From contig AJWJ01000086.1 of NCBI GenBank assembly GCA_000277445.1, positions 1 through 60,505 of the forward strand: 60,505 nucleotides of DNA. Direction: 5' to 3'. Both the position numbers and the translations under genes were made by a program. The DNA comes from Polysphondylium violaceum (lineage: Eukaryota > Evosea > Eumycetozoa > Dictyosteliales > Dictyosteliaceae). Shown in pieces: positions 23,726 to 36,500 of this stretch. The notes under the pieces were generated by a model. It worked only from the letters and a program-made list of their open reading frames with translations. It searched no databases and was not told the DNA's origin. Positions within the stretch are counted from its first letter, which is position 1. Every line of letters begins with the position of its first letter.

Positions 23726-24220
23726 TTAACATATGGTGTTTAAATACTTTACGGAGCCCTCATGTTCAAATTTAAATGCACTTCTATTATCTGAAAATAA
23801 GAGAAAACCAAGCTTGTAATAAATATGTCTAAAGGTTGTGTTGAGTTGATTTTTTTTGGTAAAAAAGTCTTTGTCCGCAACCATAAAAATACTTTTGGTA
23901 TTAGTGTTGTAAGGTAAATTTGCACCCTCTATTTCAGCCAGTAACATATTATGTGATTTGAATTTTTGATGTGCATCATTCCAAAAAGAGGTATGATATT
24001 ACAATGAGATGTGAATTTAATTTCAAGGTTGCAATGCAATATGCCTAAATGGTTCTCTATATTAATAAAACTTGATGGTGGTGAAGCAACGACCTTATTC
24101 TACCCATCTTTTGAATTAGAAATGAAATAATTTTTATCAACCTCGAAATTTGGTTCAGTGGGAAATTTGCAAAAAACAACCACATAACCCATATCATAAC
24201 TGATGAACTTCTTTTAAAAT
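23726..24220 (-). pseudogene. Broken coding remnant of unknown family
   Basis: On the minus strand the sequence reads as protein-like in more than one frame. One part contains NTKSIFMVADKDFFTKK and YYKLGFLLFSDNRSAF; another contains GYVVVFCKFPTEPNFEV. Composition is closer to coding DNA than to the surrounding spacer, yet no intact frame with a start exists, so it looks like a broken gene or element copy. I do not recognise the family. It could be a relic of a host gene or of a mobile element. Confidence 0.35.
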
Positions 24221-24378
24221 TTTTTATGGAAATCATTTTTTTAAATCAAAATTTTCCAAAGGATCAAAATTATGATGATGGGTGATTTAGTTATTAATTT
24301 TATTTTTTACAAAGAGTGGGTGTATACATATATTTCTTGTTAACTTTATTTCTCACACCTACTTTTTATTTTCTATAG

Positions 24379-24959
24379 TGCATTCCCACAGATATAACCC
24401 CAGCGAAGGACATCTTTATAACCAAGACTCTGGACAGACTCAAGATAGTATTGATTTCCAGATTTGTTGTAATATCAAAATAGATTTTAATATCACTTGC
24501 GCAGCTTGTTGTATAAAATTTTTGGTTAATGAGAGAGGTTACCAATTACAACATGGAGTCAATAGTGTTATCTATTCTGATCAACCAACAACTCATTGTT
24601 TTCTTAAAGGAACTTCCAAACAGGGGAAATATCCCCGCTTAAAAACCTTTTCAGATTTCAACATTGGTGTGCCAATCAAAAGGACTGTTTCCCATAGCCA
24701 TACATTCCAGCTCTATGCTGTTCAAGATGTGCAACAACAGCTCACCTTGGGTAGGTTAACTGAAAACCAAGTGGTAGAAAGATTAGAAAGCGTTGCAATT
24801 AATGTACTTTCCCCTGAGTATCTTAATATGTGTATCTTAAATTTCTGTAATGCTGCTCTTCTTGAATTATACCGTATAAAAAACAATAAGCAAAGTTTCC
24901 GAGGTATAGTAGTCATTTCCACCCCCCCAACATTAAAAATCAGTTGTGGGTTAAGATGA
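24379..24959 (+). CDS. Unrecognised open frame, possible exon
   Basis: About 192 codons open from a good acceptor (TTCTATAG just upstream) to a stop, with no usable internal ATG, so it is at best a last exon. It is Cys-bearing near its start (IDFNITCAACCIKFLVNERG) and contains HTFQLYAVQDVQQQ and YLNMCILNFCNAALLELYRI. I do not recognise a family. It lies beside the broken remnant at 23.7-24.2 kb, so it may itself be part of a dead gene. A plausible short upstream exon ending near 24278 exists but has a poor donor. Confidence that it is expressed is low. Confidence 0.3.
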
Positions 24960-25314
24960 CTTATGATCAAAAAGTCAGAAGATGAATTATGATCAAAAAG
25001 TTCCTCTATTACTTTTCTCCTCAAAGGCTCAGGTCCACAATTTTAATAAATTGATATTTCACATATGTAATAGAAGCACTTTCACATAAAAGTTTCGACG
25101 GCATTTGACACAATATTTTCTCTTTGTTGACTTACTAATTCTCCATTCTTCTAGGAAAAATTCTTGGTGTTGGATCATAATCGTTGTAAAAGATAGGTGT
25201 TTAAAATAATAATAATAAAATTCTTTTTTTAGTGTAAATTTACAAATAACTAAAATTTATTAGAAATAAAGGTTTCTAATAATATTAGTAATGATGATAA
25301 TAAAAAATACTAAT
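24960..25314. other. Spacer with a short direct repeat
   Basis: AT-rich spacer. The 15-mer TTATGATCAAAAAGT occurs twice, near 24961 and 24988, in direct orientation. Nothing else is recognised. Confidence 0.4.
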
Positions 25315-27755
25315 TTAATTTGCTAATCTTGAAGAAAAGCCAACAGGTCTTATACCTTGGGGTCTAGGAGCACTCTTTTTAAAGTTTGATAAAAGCCATT
25401 TGTTATTTTCTTTAAAAGTATAAACGGTAACTGATTTATCATAGGAACCAAACCAAACAAACGAATCACCACCATGAAGATTTGGAACTTCTAGTATTGT
25501 TGATACAACATCTGAATGAGTTTTAGAGTAATCACTTAGAGTTTCTCTAGATTTTGGATCAAACACTCTTACATAGGTATCCCAAGTAGATGTCCAAATC
25601 TCTTTGTTTATATTTGCAATATGGAATATTTTATCCCATCCTTGATTTGAAATTTTATGAACCAATTTAAATGTCTATATGTATAATAAATTTGTTAATA
25701 TATAATTAATAAAAATAAAGAATACTAAAACTAATACATACGATTGAATCAAAAATTTGAATTGTACCTTCATCACCACCAATCCAAATAGTTTCAGATT
25801 CATCAGTTTCAACACAAGTCATTCTTTTTGGTCTCTTTTCTTGAATTTCAGCTTGATGAATAGTTTCTTTAGTCTATATATGTTTTTGCATTAGTTTGTA
25901 TATCTAAATATTTAATATAAAATATTAATTACCTTTGAATCCCAAACAAATAAAGATCTTTCAGAAGAGCAACCCCAAATTCTATTTGATGAAACTCTAC
26001 ACATTGCCAAAATAAAAGTACCTTTCATAAATAAATCAGTACCAATTGGTTTGAATAATTCATCTGGATTGGCAACAGTTGGTACATCTTCTAAATTGTA
26101 GATATTCAAAACTTGAGCTGAGCCAACCCATATTTCGCCATATTGAGACTCACATAGAGAATAGCTTTCACCCGGTATCTCGCCAATCAATCCACCATTT
26201 GCATCCCATATTTTAACAGACTTTCCAGTGGCTGTCCAAACAGTGTTGTTGGATGCCGATATCATTTGGTACACGGCACCCTCGCATATTTGAAATTCTT
26301 TGATGAATTGGTGTGTTTGGCTGTCCCATATACGACAGTTGCCATAGGAATCCAAACTCCAGACCTTTTGTTGTTTGTCGGTCAACACCATCCACTGGAT
26401 GGATTTCTTATGACCGAGCAACTTTGCATTTAAAAACAATTTCTTACTGCTATTGGATAGACTGCTCGAGGGCGAAGGTGCAATCAAAGCACCGCTGTCT
26501 TCAAATATACTGCTGTAATTTTGAATCATCTTTTCCGTGATAAAATTGACTTTTTCACTGATGGCCTGTAACTTTTGAATGTCCATTTGGCCAACTTCTT
26601 TTTTCCAAAATATATTGAGTCCAAATACTCTACTGAGATTAACGGGTCCCATTAGATTAATTGATTGATTTGCCGAGACAAATGTTAAAAAGTATATAAT
26701 GTGTTGTAAAAGTACTCTATTATTGACTGGCATCATTTGTATGGTTTTTTTCAATACTTCATATCCATTATCTCTAGTGATATCTGCATTTATTTGATCT
26801 AAATACATATGTGTTGCAAAGTTAATATTATTATCATCTTATCGTATTTATCTATTTTATATATCTTACCTGAAGTTGCTAAAAAGCAATCGTATAATTC
26901 ATGTGTACATAATGGTTCGGGTAAATCTCGAAGAAACTGTTTGAATAGTACAGTGATCACATGTGGATTATCTTCTTTGATAAAATTATAATCACCTTTG
27001 TTGATTGATGATTTTCTCGTTTGAATTTCAACCTGTGATCCAGATACTCTAAATAAACCTTCAATACCCAATCCATATAAAAATAAATGCTGGCATAGTA
27101 GTAATATAATAGGGTTAGAGAATATAAATAAATCAATCAATAAATGACAACATCATACATTTATAACATTTTTAACAAAGGTTGGTATTTTAGGTTCATT
27201 TGATGGTTTTTCTCGAGCAACCAAAGTATCAATGGAAACACCAAAGGTAGTTGTATCTTGACTACTACTGTTACTACTATTACTATTTGCGAAATCTTTG
27301 ATTTCTCTTGCACTAAATGTCGATGTCAAACTATTGAGTGACAAAGAGGGCGATGATGTAGATGCCATGCTATTTTTAGGAAATAGGTTCAATGAAGATC
27401 CCGATTTCAATTGTGGATGTGTTTTCTTGTGATTAGACTCCTCTTGTTTTTTAATCTTTGTCTGCAATTATAACTATGTTAGGACTAAAGGTAGGAATAA
27501 AGAATATGTTGAGTGGTATATTACATTTAATTTTTGAACCAAAGGCTTTAGAGTATCGACGGGACCGTCAATAGACTTTTCATATTGTGTTCCATTGACC
27601 TCCACTATGAGTCTGACTTTAATTTTCGTAGCAGGTGTTATTGTCTGTGAGGGCACCGATGCAGATGCCACACCAACGGCTGATTTAGCTGTGGAAGGAC
27701 TCGAATTAACCGATGATCCACCTTGTGGCGCTGTTAAAAACAACTCTATATCCAT
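25315..27755 (-). CDS. RhoGAP-WD40 repeat protein
   Basis: Six exons: 27755-27525, 27461-27159, 27089-26870, 26798-25933, 25873-25742 and 25674-25315; 703 residues. After a Ser/Thr-rich head (1-145) comes a RhoGAP domain (about 150-335): FGVSIDTLVARE, then GIEGLFRVSGSQ with the catalytic Arg finger, FKQFLRDLPEPL, and PVNLSRVFGLNIFW with the conserved Asn. RhoGAPs speed GTP hydrolysis by Rac/Rho proteins and so switch off actin signalling. The remaining 350 residues are WD40-like blades (VWSLDSYGNCRIWDSQ, VWTATGKSVKIWDA, IWVGSAQVLNIYNL, IWGCSSERSLFVWDSK, IWIGGDEGTIQIFD, IWTSTWDTYVRVFD). The blades repeat an I/V-W-x-(G/S) start, like the periodic propellers seen in some amoebal GAPs and GEFs. 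The GTPase target cannot be read from sequence. Confidence 0.88.
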
Positions 27756-28330
27756 AATAAAGTGTCTGATGTATGTGAGGTAGGTAATATTACAAAAAAT
27801 AAAAAATAAAAAATAAGCAACACTAAACTACAAAAAATAGATATATAAAAATAAATATCTAGTAGTAGTGTGAGGAAGGCATCCAATTTGTGTGGGGAAA
27901 TTGAAACAAATGGAATTGCAGAGAAAATAAATAAAATGAAAAAAAAATAAAAAATATAAAAACTGAAAATTTTTGGAATAAAAAAAAATCTCTTTTTTTA
28001 TTTAAATTAAGTTTTTGATCATGGTAAATACAAGTTGGGGAACTTTGACAAGTCAGGTATATGAATAAAAATAATAAATTCTTATTTTGAACCAACCTGA
28101 TCATCTCTACTCAATAAAAATCAACAAAAAAATAATATAAAAAATATAATATAATATAATTGAAAAATTAAAAAAATTTAAAAAAAATCATTTCTAAAAA
28201 ATGAGGAAACATCCAAAAACTGGGTGGGTGAGTGAGAAAACTAATACTTAAATACTTTATCACAACTGTGTGGGTGTAATGGTTATCTAGATTTAGAAAT
28301 ATTGTAAAGAAGAAGAAGAAGATAGGGAAT
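27756..28330. other. Divergent promoter region
   Basis: 575 bp, very AT-rich with A runs, between the RhoGAP gene and the TMEM86-like gene. No motif or RNA is recognised. Confidence 0.4.
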
Positions 28331-29722
28331 ATGAGCAATATTAGCAACAGTATTATTAGTAATAACGACAATAATGACAATAATGGCAATAACAACAACA
28401 ACTATACAGATGATGACGATGACAGTGATCATGAGGAACAGGATCAACTGATTAAAAATAAAAATAACATATTTGCCAAACAGCAAAACTATTATGACGA
28501 CAACAGCTATGAAGATAGCTCTAGTGATAGTGATGATGATGATGGCGATAACTATAGCAATAGTGATATAGAGTATAATAGTAATAATGTAAATAAGAAT
28601 AGTAAGGATAAAAAGACAGTGGTGATCAATAAGAAGAGTAACCATTCACCATTCACCAGCAATGACGTGATATACAAGTCAGACCCGTTTCAAGAAAAGA
28701 TACCGACAAAGTCAAACAACAAGACAGCACTGCCGTTTACGTTTTATCGAGGATTTTGTGTGATATTGTGTGTGGTGATATATTTGGTGTTGGCAGTCAC
28801 GTATTTCTTTGAATTTAGGTTCCTGAGCATTCACCCGGCAGCACCGACATCGTCGACAGACGATCCTGGCAGAGAGCAGGCGATTATGAAGCGTGACTGG
28901 GTCTACTACTTGTTCCTCATCAACCGACCGTTGGTTTTGGTGCCACTGCTGATCATCCTGCCGCTCTATGCACTCAATAATGCCAAGACGATAAAGTACT
29001 CGCTGTTTATTGCGGTGGCCATATGTCTGAGCATTGTGGGCGACTGTCTGTACTCGTTTCAGATCAGCGTGATTGACTCGAGCATGAGCGAGATCTATAA
29101 AGAGATGATATACTTTTTCTATCTGGTGTTTTACATGTTGTCCAAGCTGTTTTACACGGTGGCGTTTATCGTGGGCATTGGCAAGCGGATCAAGATACGT
29201 CTGTTCCAAGCGATCCCCTTTTACACCTACGCCGCTACCCTGGTGCTTTTGGTGGTGTTCTCCAAAACGATTGCCCCGATGATCATCACGCCATCCAATA
29301 TCCCCGAGAGTGGATTCTCACTCGAGGCGCTGTCGACATCGTCATCGTCGACATCATCGCTGGTCGACATTGATCCCACACATCTCAGTCTGATCATCAT
29401 CTACTCTTTTGTCGAGGCCACGCTCATGTGGCGGGCAGTATCCCTGACCAGCAGTTTTCCCGGCTCCAATCCCACACGTCTCCTCCTCTGGCTCAATGTC
29501 CTGGGCTCCCTGGTCTTCTGCATCACAGACACCCTCATTCTCATCAACCAGTTTTACTACCGTCTCAACGGCATCTTTTACTACAGCACCGGCGGAATCT
29601 GGCTCGGCCACGCCCTCATCGCCTTCTCGACGCCCCGCCGCCTCGACGTGCGCGAATATATCTTCAAAGTGTTTGGAATGAACACATCCAAGTATTTCAA
29701 ATACAAATACATCAATTCCTAG
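28331..29722 (+). CDS. TMEM86/YhhN family membrane protein (lysoplasmalogenase-like)
   Basis: 463 residues, one exon. A 115-residue Asn/Asp/Ser-rich cytosolic head precedes about eight hydrophobic helices. Family marks are AICLSIVGDCLYSF, SKLFYTVAFIVGIGKR, NVLGSLVFCITDTLILINQF and IWLGHALIAFS, matching YhhN/TMEM86 order. TMEM86 enzymes cleave the vinyl-ether bond of lysoplasmalogens in the ER membrane; activity here is inferred only. From about 28,850 to 29,700 codon third positions are strongly G/C, much more than in neighbouring genes, and long reading frames appear on the other strand as a by-product. Confidence 0.75.
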   Translation: MSNISNSIISNNDNNDNNGNNNNNYTDDDDDSDHEEQDQLIKNKNNIFAKQQNYYDDNSYEDSSSDSDDDDGDNYSNSDIEYNSNNVNKNSKDKKTVVINKKSNHSPFTSNDVIYKSDPFQEKIPTKSNNKTALPFTFYRGFCVILCVVIYLVLAVTYFFEFRFLSIHPAAPTSSTDDPGREQAIMKRDWVYYLFLINRPLVLVPLLIILPLYALNNAKTIKYSLFIAVAICLSIVGDCLYSFQISVIDSSMSEIYKEMIYFFYLVFYMLSKLFYTVAFIVGIGKRIKIRLFQAIPFYTYAATLVLLVVFSKTIAPMIITPSNIPESGFSLEALSTSSSSTSSLVDIDPTHLSLIIIYSFVEATLMWRAVSLTSSFPGSNPTRLLLWLNVLGSLVFCITDTLILINQFYYRLNGIFYYSTGGIWLGHALIAFSTPRRLDVREYIFKVFGMNTSKYFKYKYINS

Positions 29723-30550
29723 CCCCATCCAACAACCCCTTCCAACCATACCAATATGTATATGAATATGTATATGTATATGTATATATCCACTCACTCC
29801 CATTTAGCCACAGCCCCAGTCAGTGTCCTTGTCGTGTCACGCACACTATTATTTCTGTTTCTGTCCACAAAAAAATTTCAAATAAAACGCGCGTGTGATA
29901 TTTCTTTTTCCTTTTTTTTTTTAATTTTTTTTAATTTTTTTAATTTTTTTGTATACCAAAGAAAGTGTGTGGGAAAAACCTATCTATTGATTTGCACACC
30001 ACACGTTCACAAAATATATATTTTTGTAAAGAGAACATTCTTTTATTTTTTATTTACCAAGAGAGAGACAGAGAGAATTATTATCTGTATGATAAGGGGA
30101 GAGAACAAAGTTCACTCTTTACTATTTATCTAGAGAACTAAGATTCCACTTCACGATACACACTCATCACACATTCACACTCACTAATCAATCAACCCAA
30201 CCAACCAACCAACCACCCACTCACTCACTCAGTCCAACTCCTCCACATCTCTTTTAAATAAATCTAATCGTTCCTTTAGATTACCTCCACATCCACATTT
30301 GCACATTTATCCACACACATATTTATTTTTATCACATCACTTAACTTCTTAGTTAGTTAGTTTATTCATAATAGGTTATCTATACAACTATACAAACAAC
30401 AATCAATACATATTATTTATTTATTATTCTCTATTATCTTTGTGTATTTAAATTTAAATATCTAGTTTTTGTTTGATTTTTTTTTTTTTTTTGTACACAC
30501 ACACAAGATAAAAAAATAAGCATACATATATATCTCTATCTCTTGTAACA
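29723..30550. other. Intergenic region upstream of the kinesin gene
   Basis: 828 bp with a TATG/TATA microsatellite at about 29,752-29,790, T runs (29,910-29,950; 30,478-30,492) and a CCAA/CACT-rich stretch at 30,190-30,250. It holds the kinesin promoter. No gene is seen. Confidence 0.4.
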
Positions 30551-33500
30551 ATGTCATCTGTCAAAGTAGCTGTTAGAGTTAGACCCTTTAACTCTAGGTA
30601 AATATACATATTTATACTCTACTCAATCATATGATTGATTTAGTAATCCTAATTAGTTAAGATATTAACAAAACAACAACATATATAATAAAAAAGAGAA
30701 AAAGAAAGAAATGCAGAATTAATTGTTCAGATGAATGGTAAATCAACCGTTTTAACTAGACCAGCAGAATTAAGAGTTAATCCAACAGCACCACCAACAC
30801 CAGAAGATGAAAAATCATTTACTTTTGATCATTCCTATTGGTCATTCAATAGTGATGACAGTCACTTTGCCACACAAAAGACAGTGTTTGATGATTTAGG
30901 TGTTGAGGTATTAAAGAATGCATGGGAAGGTTTCAATTGTTCTATTTTTGCCTATGGTCAAACAGGTTCTGGTAAAAGTTATTCTATGTTGGGTTATGGT
31001 GAAGAAAAAGGTATCATTCCATTGGTTTGTGAAGAGATGTTTGAAAGAATTAAAAACTCTCCAACTCAAGAGACTGTCTTTAAAGTAGAAGTCAGTTTTA
31101 TGGAAATTTACAATGAAAAAGTTAAAGATCTTTTAAATCCAAAGAATAACAAAGCCGGTGGTTTAAAGGTTAGAAATAATCCTGCAACAGGTCCATATGT
31201 TGAAGATTTATCAAAGTAAATATAGTGTAGAATATGATAATATATAGATAGATTAGAGGTATTAATACAAACACACATTATAGATTAGCAGTTAAAAGTT
31301 TTCAAGAAATAGATATGCTTATGGATGAAGGTAGTAAAGCACGTACAGTTGCTAGTACAAATATGAATGCAACTTCAAGTAGAAGTCATGCAGTATTTAC
31401 AATTGTATTTACACAAACCAAAATTGATAAAGTAAGAGGCACCGCTATTGATAGAGTCAGTAAGATTAGTTTAGTAGATTTAGCAGGTAGTGAACGTGCA
31501 AATAGTACAGGTGCAACAGGTGTTAGATTAAAGGAAGGTGCAAATATTAATAAATCATTGTCGACATTGGGTAAAGTTATTTCTGCATTGGCAGAGAATT
31601 CAACTTCAAAGAAAGCAGTGTTTGTGCCCTATAGAGACTCAGTACTCACCTATCTGTTAAAGGAAAGTTTAGGTGGTAATTCAAAGACTATTATGATTGC
31701 CGCCATTAGTCCTGCAGATATAAATTACGAAGAAACTCTCTCGACACTTCGTTATGCAGACAGTGCTAAAAAGATTAAAACTGTGGCCGTTGTTAACGAA
31801 GATCCTCAATCAAAGCTTATTAGAGAGCTACAAAGTGAGGTCGAGAAATTAAAGCAATTGATGGGCGGTGGCGGTGGCGGTATGAACGATCATTCGAAAG
31901 CCAGTGACGAAGAACTCTTGACTCTACATGAAAAGATTGAACAATATGAAAAGATTATGGCAGAGTTGAACAAATCTTGGGAAGAAAAACTATCAGAAGC
32001 CGAAAGAATTAGAGAGGACAGAAAAGCTGCACTCAAAGACATGGGTGTTGCCATCAAGGTCGTTTCATCCATTCCCCACTTGATCAATTTAAATGAAGAT
32101 CCACTCATGTCTGAATCTTTGGTTTACTATATCAGAGAGGGCCTAACCAAGATTGGCAGAGAGTCTGATTCCGATATCATTTTAAATGGTTTAAATATTC
32201 ACAAAGAGCATTGTGTTTTAGAGAATGATAATGGTGTTGTTACAATTTCACCACCAACTTCATTTATCAATGAAATTGAAGCTGAAGAGGCAGCTGATGA
32301 TGGTCAAGATACCAAAGAAGAAGAACAACCCAAAGTACCAGTCAATTCAATTTTAGCATCCACTAAAAAGAGTAATAGCAAGAAACATTCCTTTATATTT
32401 GTAAATGGTATTGAGATTACTCACCCAACCGTATTAACCACTGGTAATAGAGTTATTTTGGGTAATAATCATATATTCCGTTACAACAATCCCGAAGAAG
32501 CTGCTAGAATTGCAAAAGAACGTGCACAAGGTGCCATTACAAGCAGTGGTGTTGCAGGTGACTCACCATCGGATCAAATTGTAGATTACGATTTTGCACT
32601 CAACGAGTTGGCATCGATTCAAGGTAGTTTGGCACTCTCCAAGCACATTAGCGACAAGCAAGAGTACAAAAAGCAAATGAAGGCACTCTATGATCAAATT
32701 AGACAACAAATGGAGTCTGACGACTTTGATCCAGAGAGCAAAGAACATCGTGAACGTTTGGCTATTATGGCCATCAGAAAGTGGAGATCCAAGGTACATC
32801 GTTCAAAGCTTTTAAACAAGATCTCTTTTCTCATATTGTCTCTCAACGAAGCCAACGGTATTGCTGCCCATTTAAACAAAAACGTCCTCCTCTCGCTCAA
32901 GCTCTTTTCCGTGTATCCCGACAGTCAGCAGATTTCAGATTCTGCCGATTTGGACATTGATTGGAGAAATACCCAAGTCCTCATCAAGGCCACCAAAACC
33001 GACACTGGCGAGACCACCTTGCTTGGCGACCAAGAGTTTGTCGATAAGATCTACTCTATGAGAGAACTCTACCAAAATGATGGTAATCTTGCCTCGGCCG
33101 GCATCGACCAAGATCCATTCAAGATCCCATTCTCTAAAGACTCTCTTATTGGTGTCTCTCACGTCTATTTAAAGAATGCTTTGTATTTGTTGGAAACCAA
33201 GAGACCCGTCCCCATATTGGACGCCAACGGCTCGCAAAAGGGTTACTTGAACCTACTCGTGTCGTCCTCTAGTTCAAATTACACTCAAGACGACAGAAAT
33301 TCATTTTTAATGTCAAATTGCCAACACAACAGCAGCAGCAGCAACAATAGATTGGTTGGCAAGAATATCACCATCAACATTAGTTTTGATGGTATCACCG
33401 AGCTCAAGGAAAACAAACACACTGGTGTCTACTTGAAATTCCAGTTCCCCACCACCAACTCTCAAGACATTGACACAGAGCACTATCAGACCACCAGCGT

Positions 33501-36500
33501 CAAGGACAGCAAGACCATTGTGATTCCTCAATTGAGCGAATCCATCATTAACCAATTGGAACACAACTACATTGCCATTGAAGTCTGGGGCAAAAAGAGC
33601 AACAACAACAATGTCGCCGATAAAGACCAACAACAATCACTCATGATGAAACAACCCATGCTCGAAAACTTTGATTTCCTCGCAAGTCTTAATATTTTAG
33701 AGAGTGACGAGAGCTCACATTCATTCAAACCCGTCCATATTTTAGAGGATCCCGATATCCACAACAGTGCCGTACCCAGTGTCACATTCCGTCTCAAAAA
33801 GGATCACTCGTCCAGACAAATTCTCCTCAAGATCCTCAAGAATGAAACCGACTCTGGCATTGTTGATTGCAAGTCTGCCAAAATCACAGATCTCAGAGTT
33901 TTGGGCAAGAGCACATTGGCCAGCACCGGTCCAAATGCCACTCCATCCACTCCATCCACCCCATCCAATCCAAGAGGCGCCCCAATGACTCCCATGACAC
34001 CCGGCACTCCATACAATGGTTCCAACAGTGGTAACCAAAACAACAGTAATGCTGGTGGCAACAACAGCACCATCAATGGTACCAACAACATACCAAGCGT
34101 TGCAACCGGCGGCAGTGGTGCCTTGACAACCCCACTCAAGGAAAGCTTAATCACCAATTCTAGTTCAAACTCTAGCTCCCAATTGCTCCAACACCAAGTC
34201 ATCAATTTACCCATTGCATCTGTCACCGAAGACTCTGTCTTGCTCTCGTGGGACAACAAAGACTCGTTCTTTAATCAAAAGACGAGAAAGGGTGACAAGA
34301 TTATATTCAAACTCACCTTTGAGCTTGCCATCAAAGGTTTCCAAGAAAATGTACTTATAAGCAAAGATATGTCTATTAAAATCCTCTCTACAGAGTCTAT
34401 GATCAACATGCCCGACGGATCCAACTCCTCGATGAGTAATTTGTTAGATAAATTTAAAACACACTTTAAAGGTGAATCTATTCTCTCTGAGCCAAGTATC
34501 CATGCTGGTTCCGTGTTTAACATTCATCTCACCAAATCTAGACAATTGGAATACCAAAACAAGATTGGTGAAATGATTGATCATCATCAAGAAAATATCC
34601 TCAAATTGGGCTATGCTATGAAGATGGAGAAGCTTCGTCAAGAATTGGATCTTCGTGAAAAGTTGTCAAATATCAAACAACAACAACAGCAACAACAACA
34701 ATCAAGCAATAGTACAGACGACAACAACGAGGACCAACAATCTGTCGACTCACCCCTATCTTCTTCAACCACCGAAAGTGTTAAACCCAAACCAAATATT
34801 GTAGATGTCGAAGAGATTGTAAAGAAAATGTCAAATATGAACAATGCATCTCACAATAACCCATTTATCAAGAGTGGTAGCAATAGTAGCACTAAACAAC
34901 CATTGGAAAACAGTAGAAAGAGATCATCAACTGTAGTTGAAGTCAAGGTAAAGGAGGTGTCTTCGAGTGCCTTGTTAAAAGAAGATGAAATCAGTGGTAC
35001 ATTGAAAAAGAAATCTGCATTTAGAGAGGAATGGAAACCCAGATATTTTGTCTTCAAGAAGCCTTATCTCTACTATAGCCACAGCCAAAAGGATACACAC
35101 AAGATGAAAAAGATTGATCTCACAAATACATCGGTTGCCAGTATTCCAGAGGAAGAGGTTCCATTTGGTTTTGCCATTATTCAACTTCGTAGAGTTTGGT
35201 TACTTCAAGCCAGCAACAACCAAGAGAGAGAGAAATGGATGCAAACCATTGACCCCCTTCGTAAGGTCACCGAGCTCAAAGACGAAGAGATTAGAAATGC
35301 CAAACAAGAGATTGAAAAGAATTCCTCTCAAATGCATCAAATCAAGTCGCAACTCCAAACCAGTCAACAAATTGTATTGGTCAAGCAAAAAGAGATTGAG
35401 GAGCTCACAAACACCATCTCTCAACTCCAATTGGAGCGTGAAGTCAACAGCCAGCAATTTGACGATCTCCGTGAAGAGCTCTCTGTCAGGGATCAAGAGA
35501 TCAAAGAGATTAAAAACAGTCAGACCAGTCAACTCAACAATCTCAATGGCCAAGTCGTACAGCTAAACACTCTTAATCAAAACAGAGAGGTTCAAATCAG
35601 TTCTCTTACATCCACTATTGAAAACACCAATCAAATCATTGATATTGTCACTGAGCAATCCAAGAATTTCAAAAACGTGGCCGACATGGAGATTGATAGT
35701 CTTAGAACCGAAACTCTTTCCCTCAGAAATACTAACCAACTCTTGTCCAACAGATTGGTTGAGCTCCGTGCAAACATTGAATCGACAGTGACCGAAAAGG
35801 AAAAGCAAATCAAAGAACTCTCATCCAAGTTGTCATTCTATCAATCATCCAACCAAAATCTTTTGGAAGACACTGATATGAAACAAAGTCAAATTGATAT
35901 CTTGAACAAGACCGTCCAGCAATCAACCAAGACCATTCAAAATATCTCTGAGCAATACCAAACTCAATCCAAAGCCTCTGAGCAAAAGATGCAAATCAAA
36001 GACGACCAAATCAACAATATCAATAGCAACTATCAAAATGAATCTGTTTTACTCAAGGAACAAACATCGCAATTGAATTCCTTATCCTCTGGTCTTCGTG
36101 CTCAAATCAAGTCTCTTGAACAAACCCATTTGGCTCAAAAGGAATCTTCTGCCACTGAACAAAAATCACTTTTACTCCTCCTCAACGACTTGGAGGGTGG
36201 CCTCGATAAAGCCAGTCAAACCATCACTGAACAAAGCAATCAAATCATTGTTCTCAAAAAAGAATTGGAAGAATCGCGTAAGGGTTCCAACGAAGGTACC
36301 GCTTTATTAGAGAAACAAATTCAATCATTCAAAGAGAGATTAATTTCCTCAGAGAACCAATTGATTGACAGAGAATGCGAAAACACCATTCTCTCTGACA
36401 AACTCAAACTCTGGGAAGAAGAGATTAAAATCAAAGATGCAAAACTTGGTTTACTTGAAAACAATGTAAAAGAGGTCCGTGCAGAGTTTGCCAATGGCAT

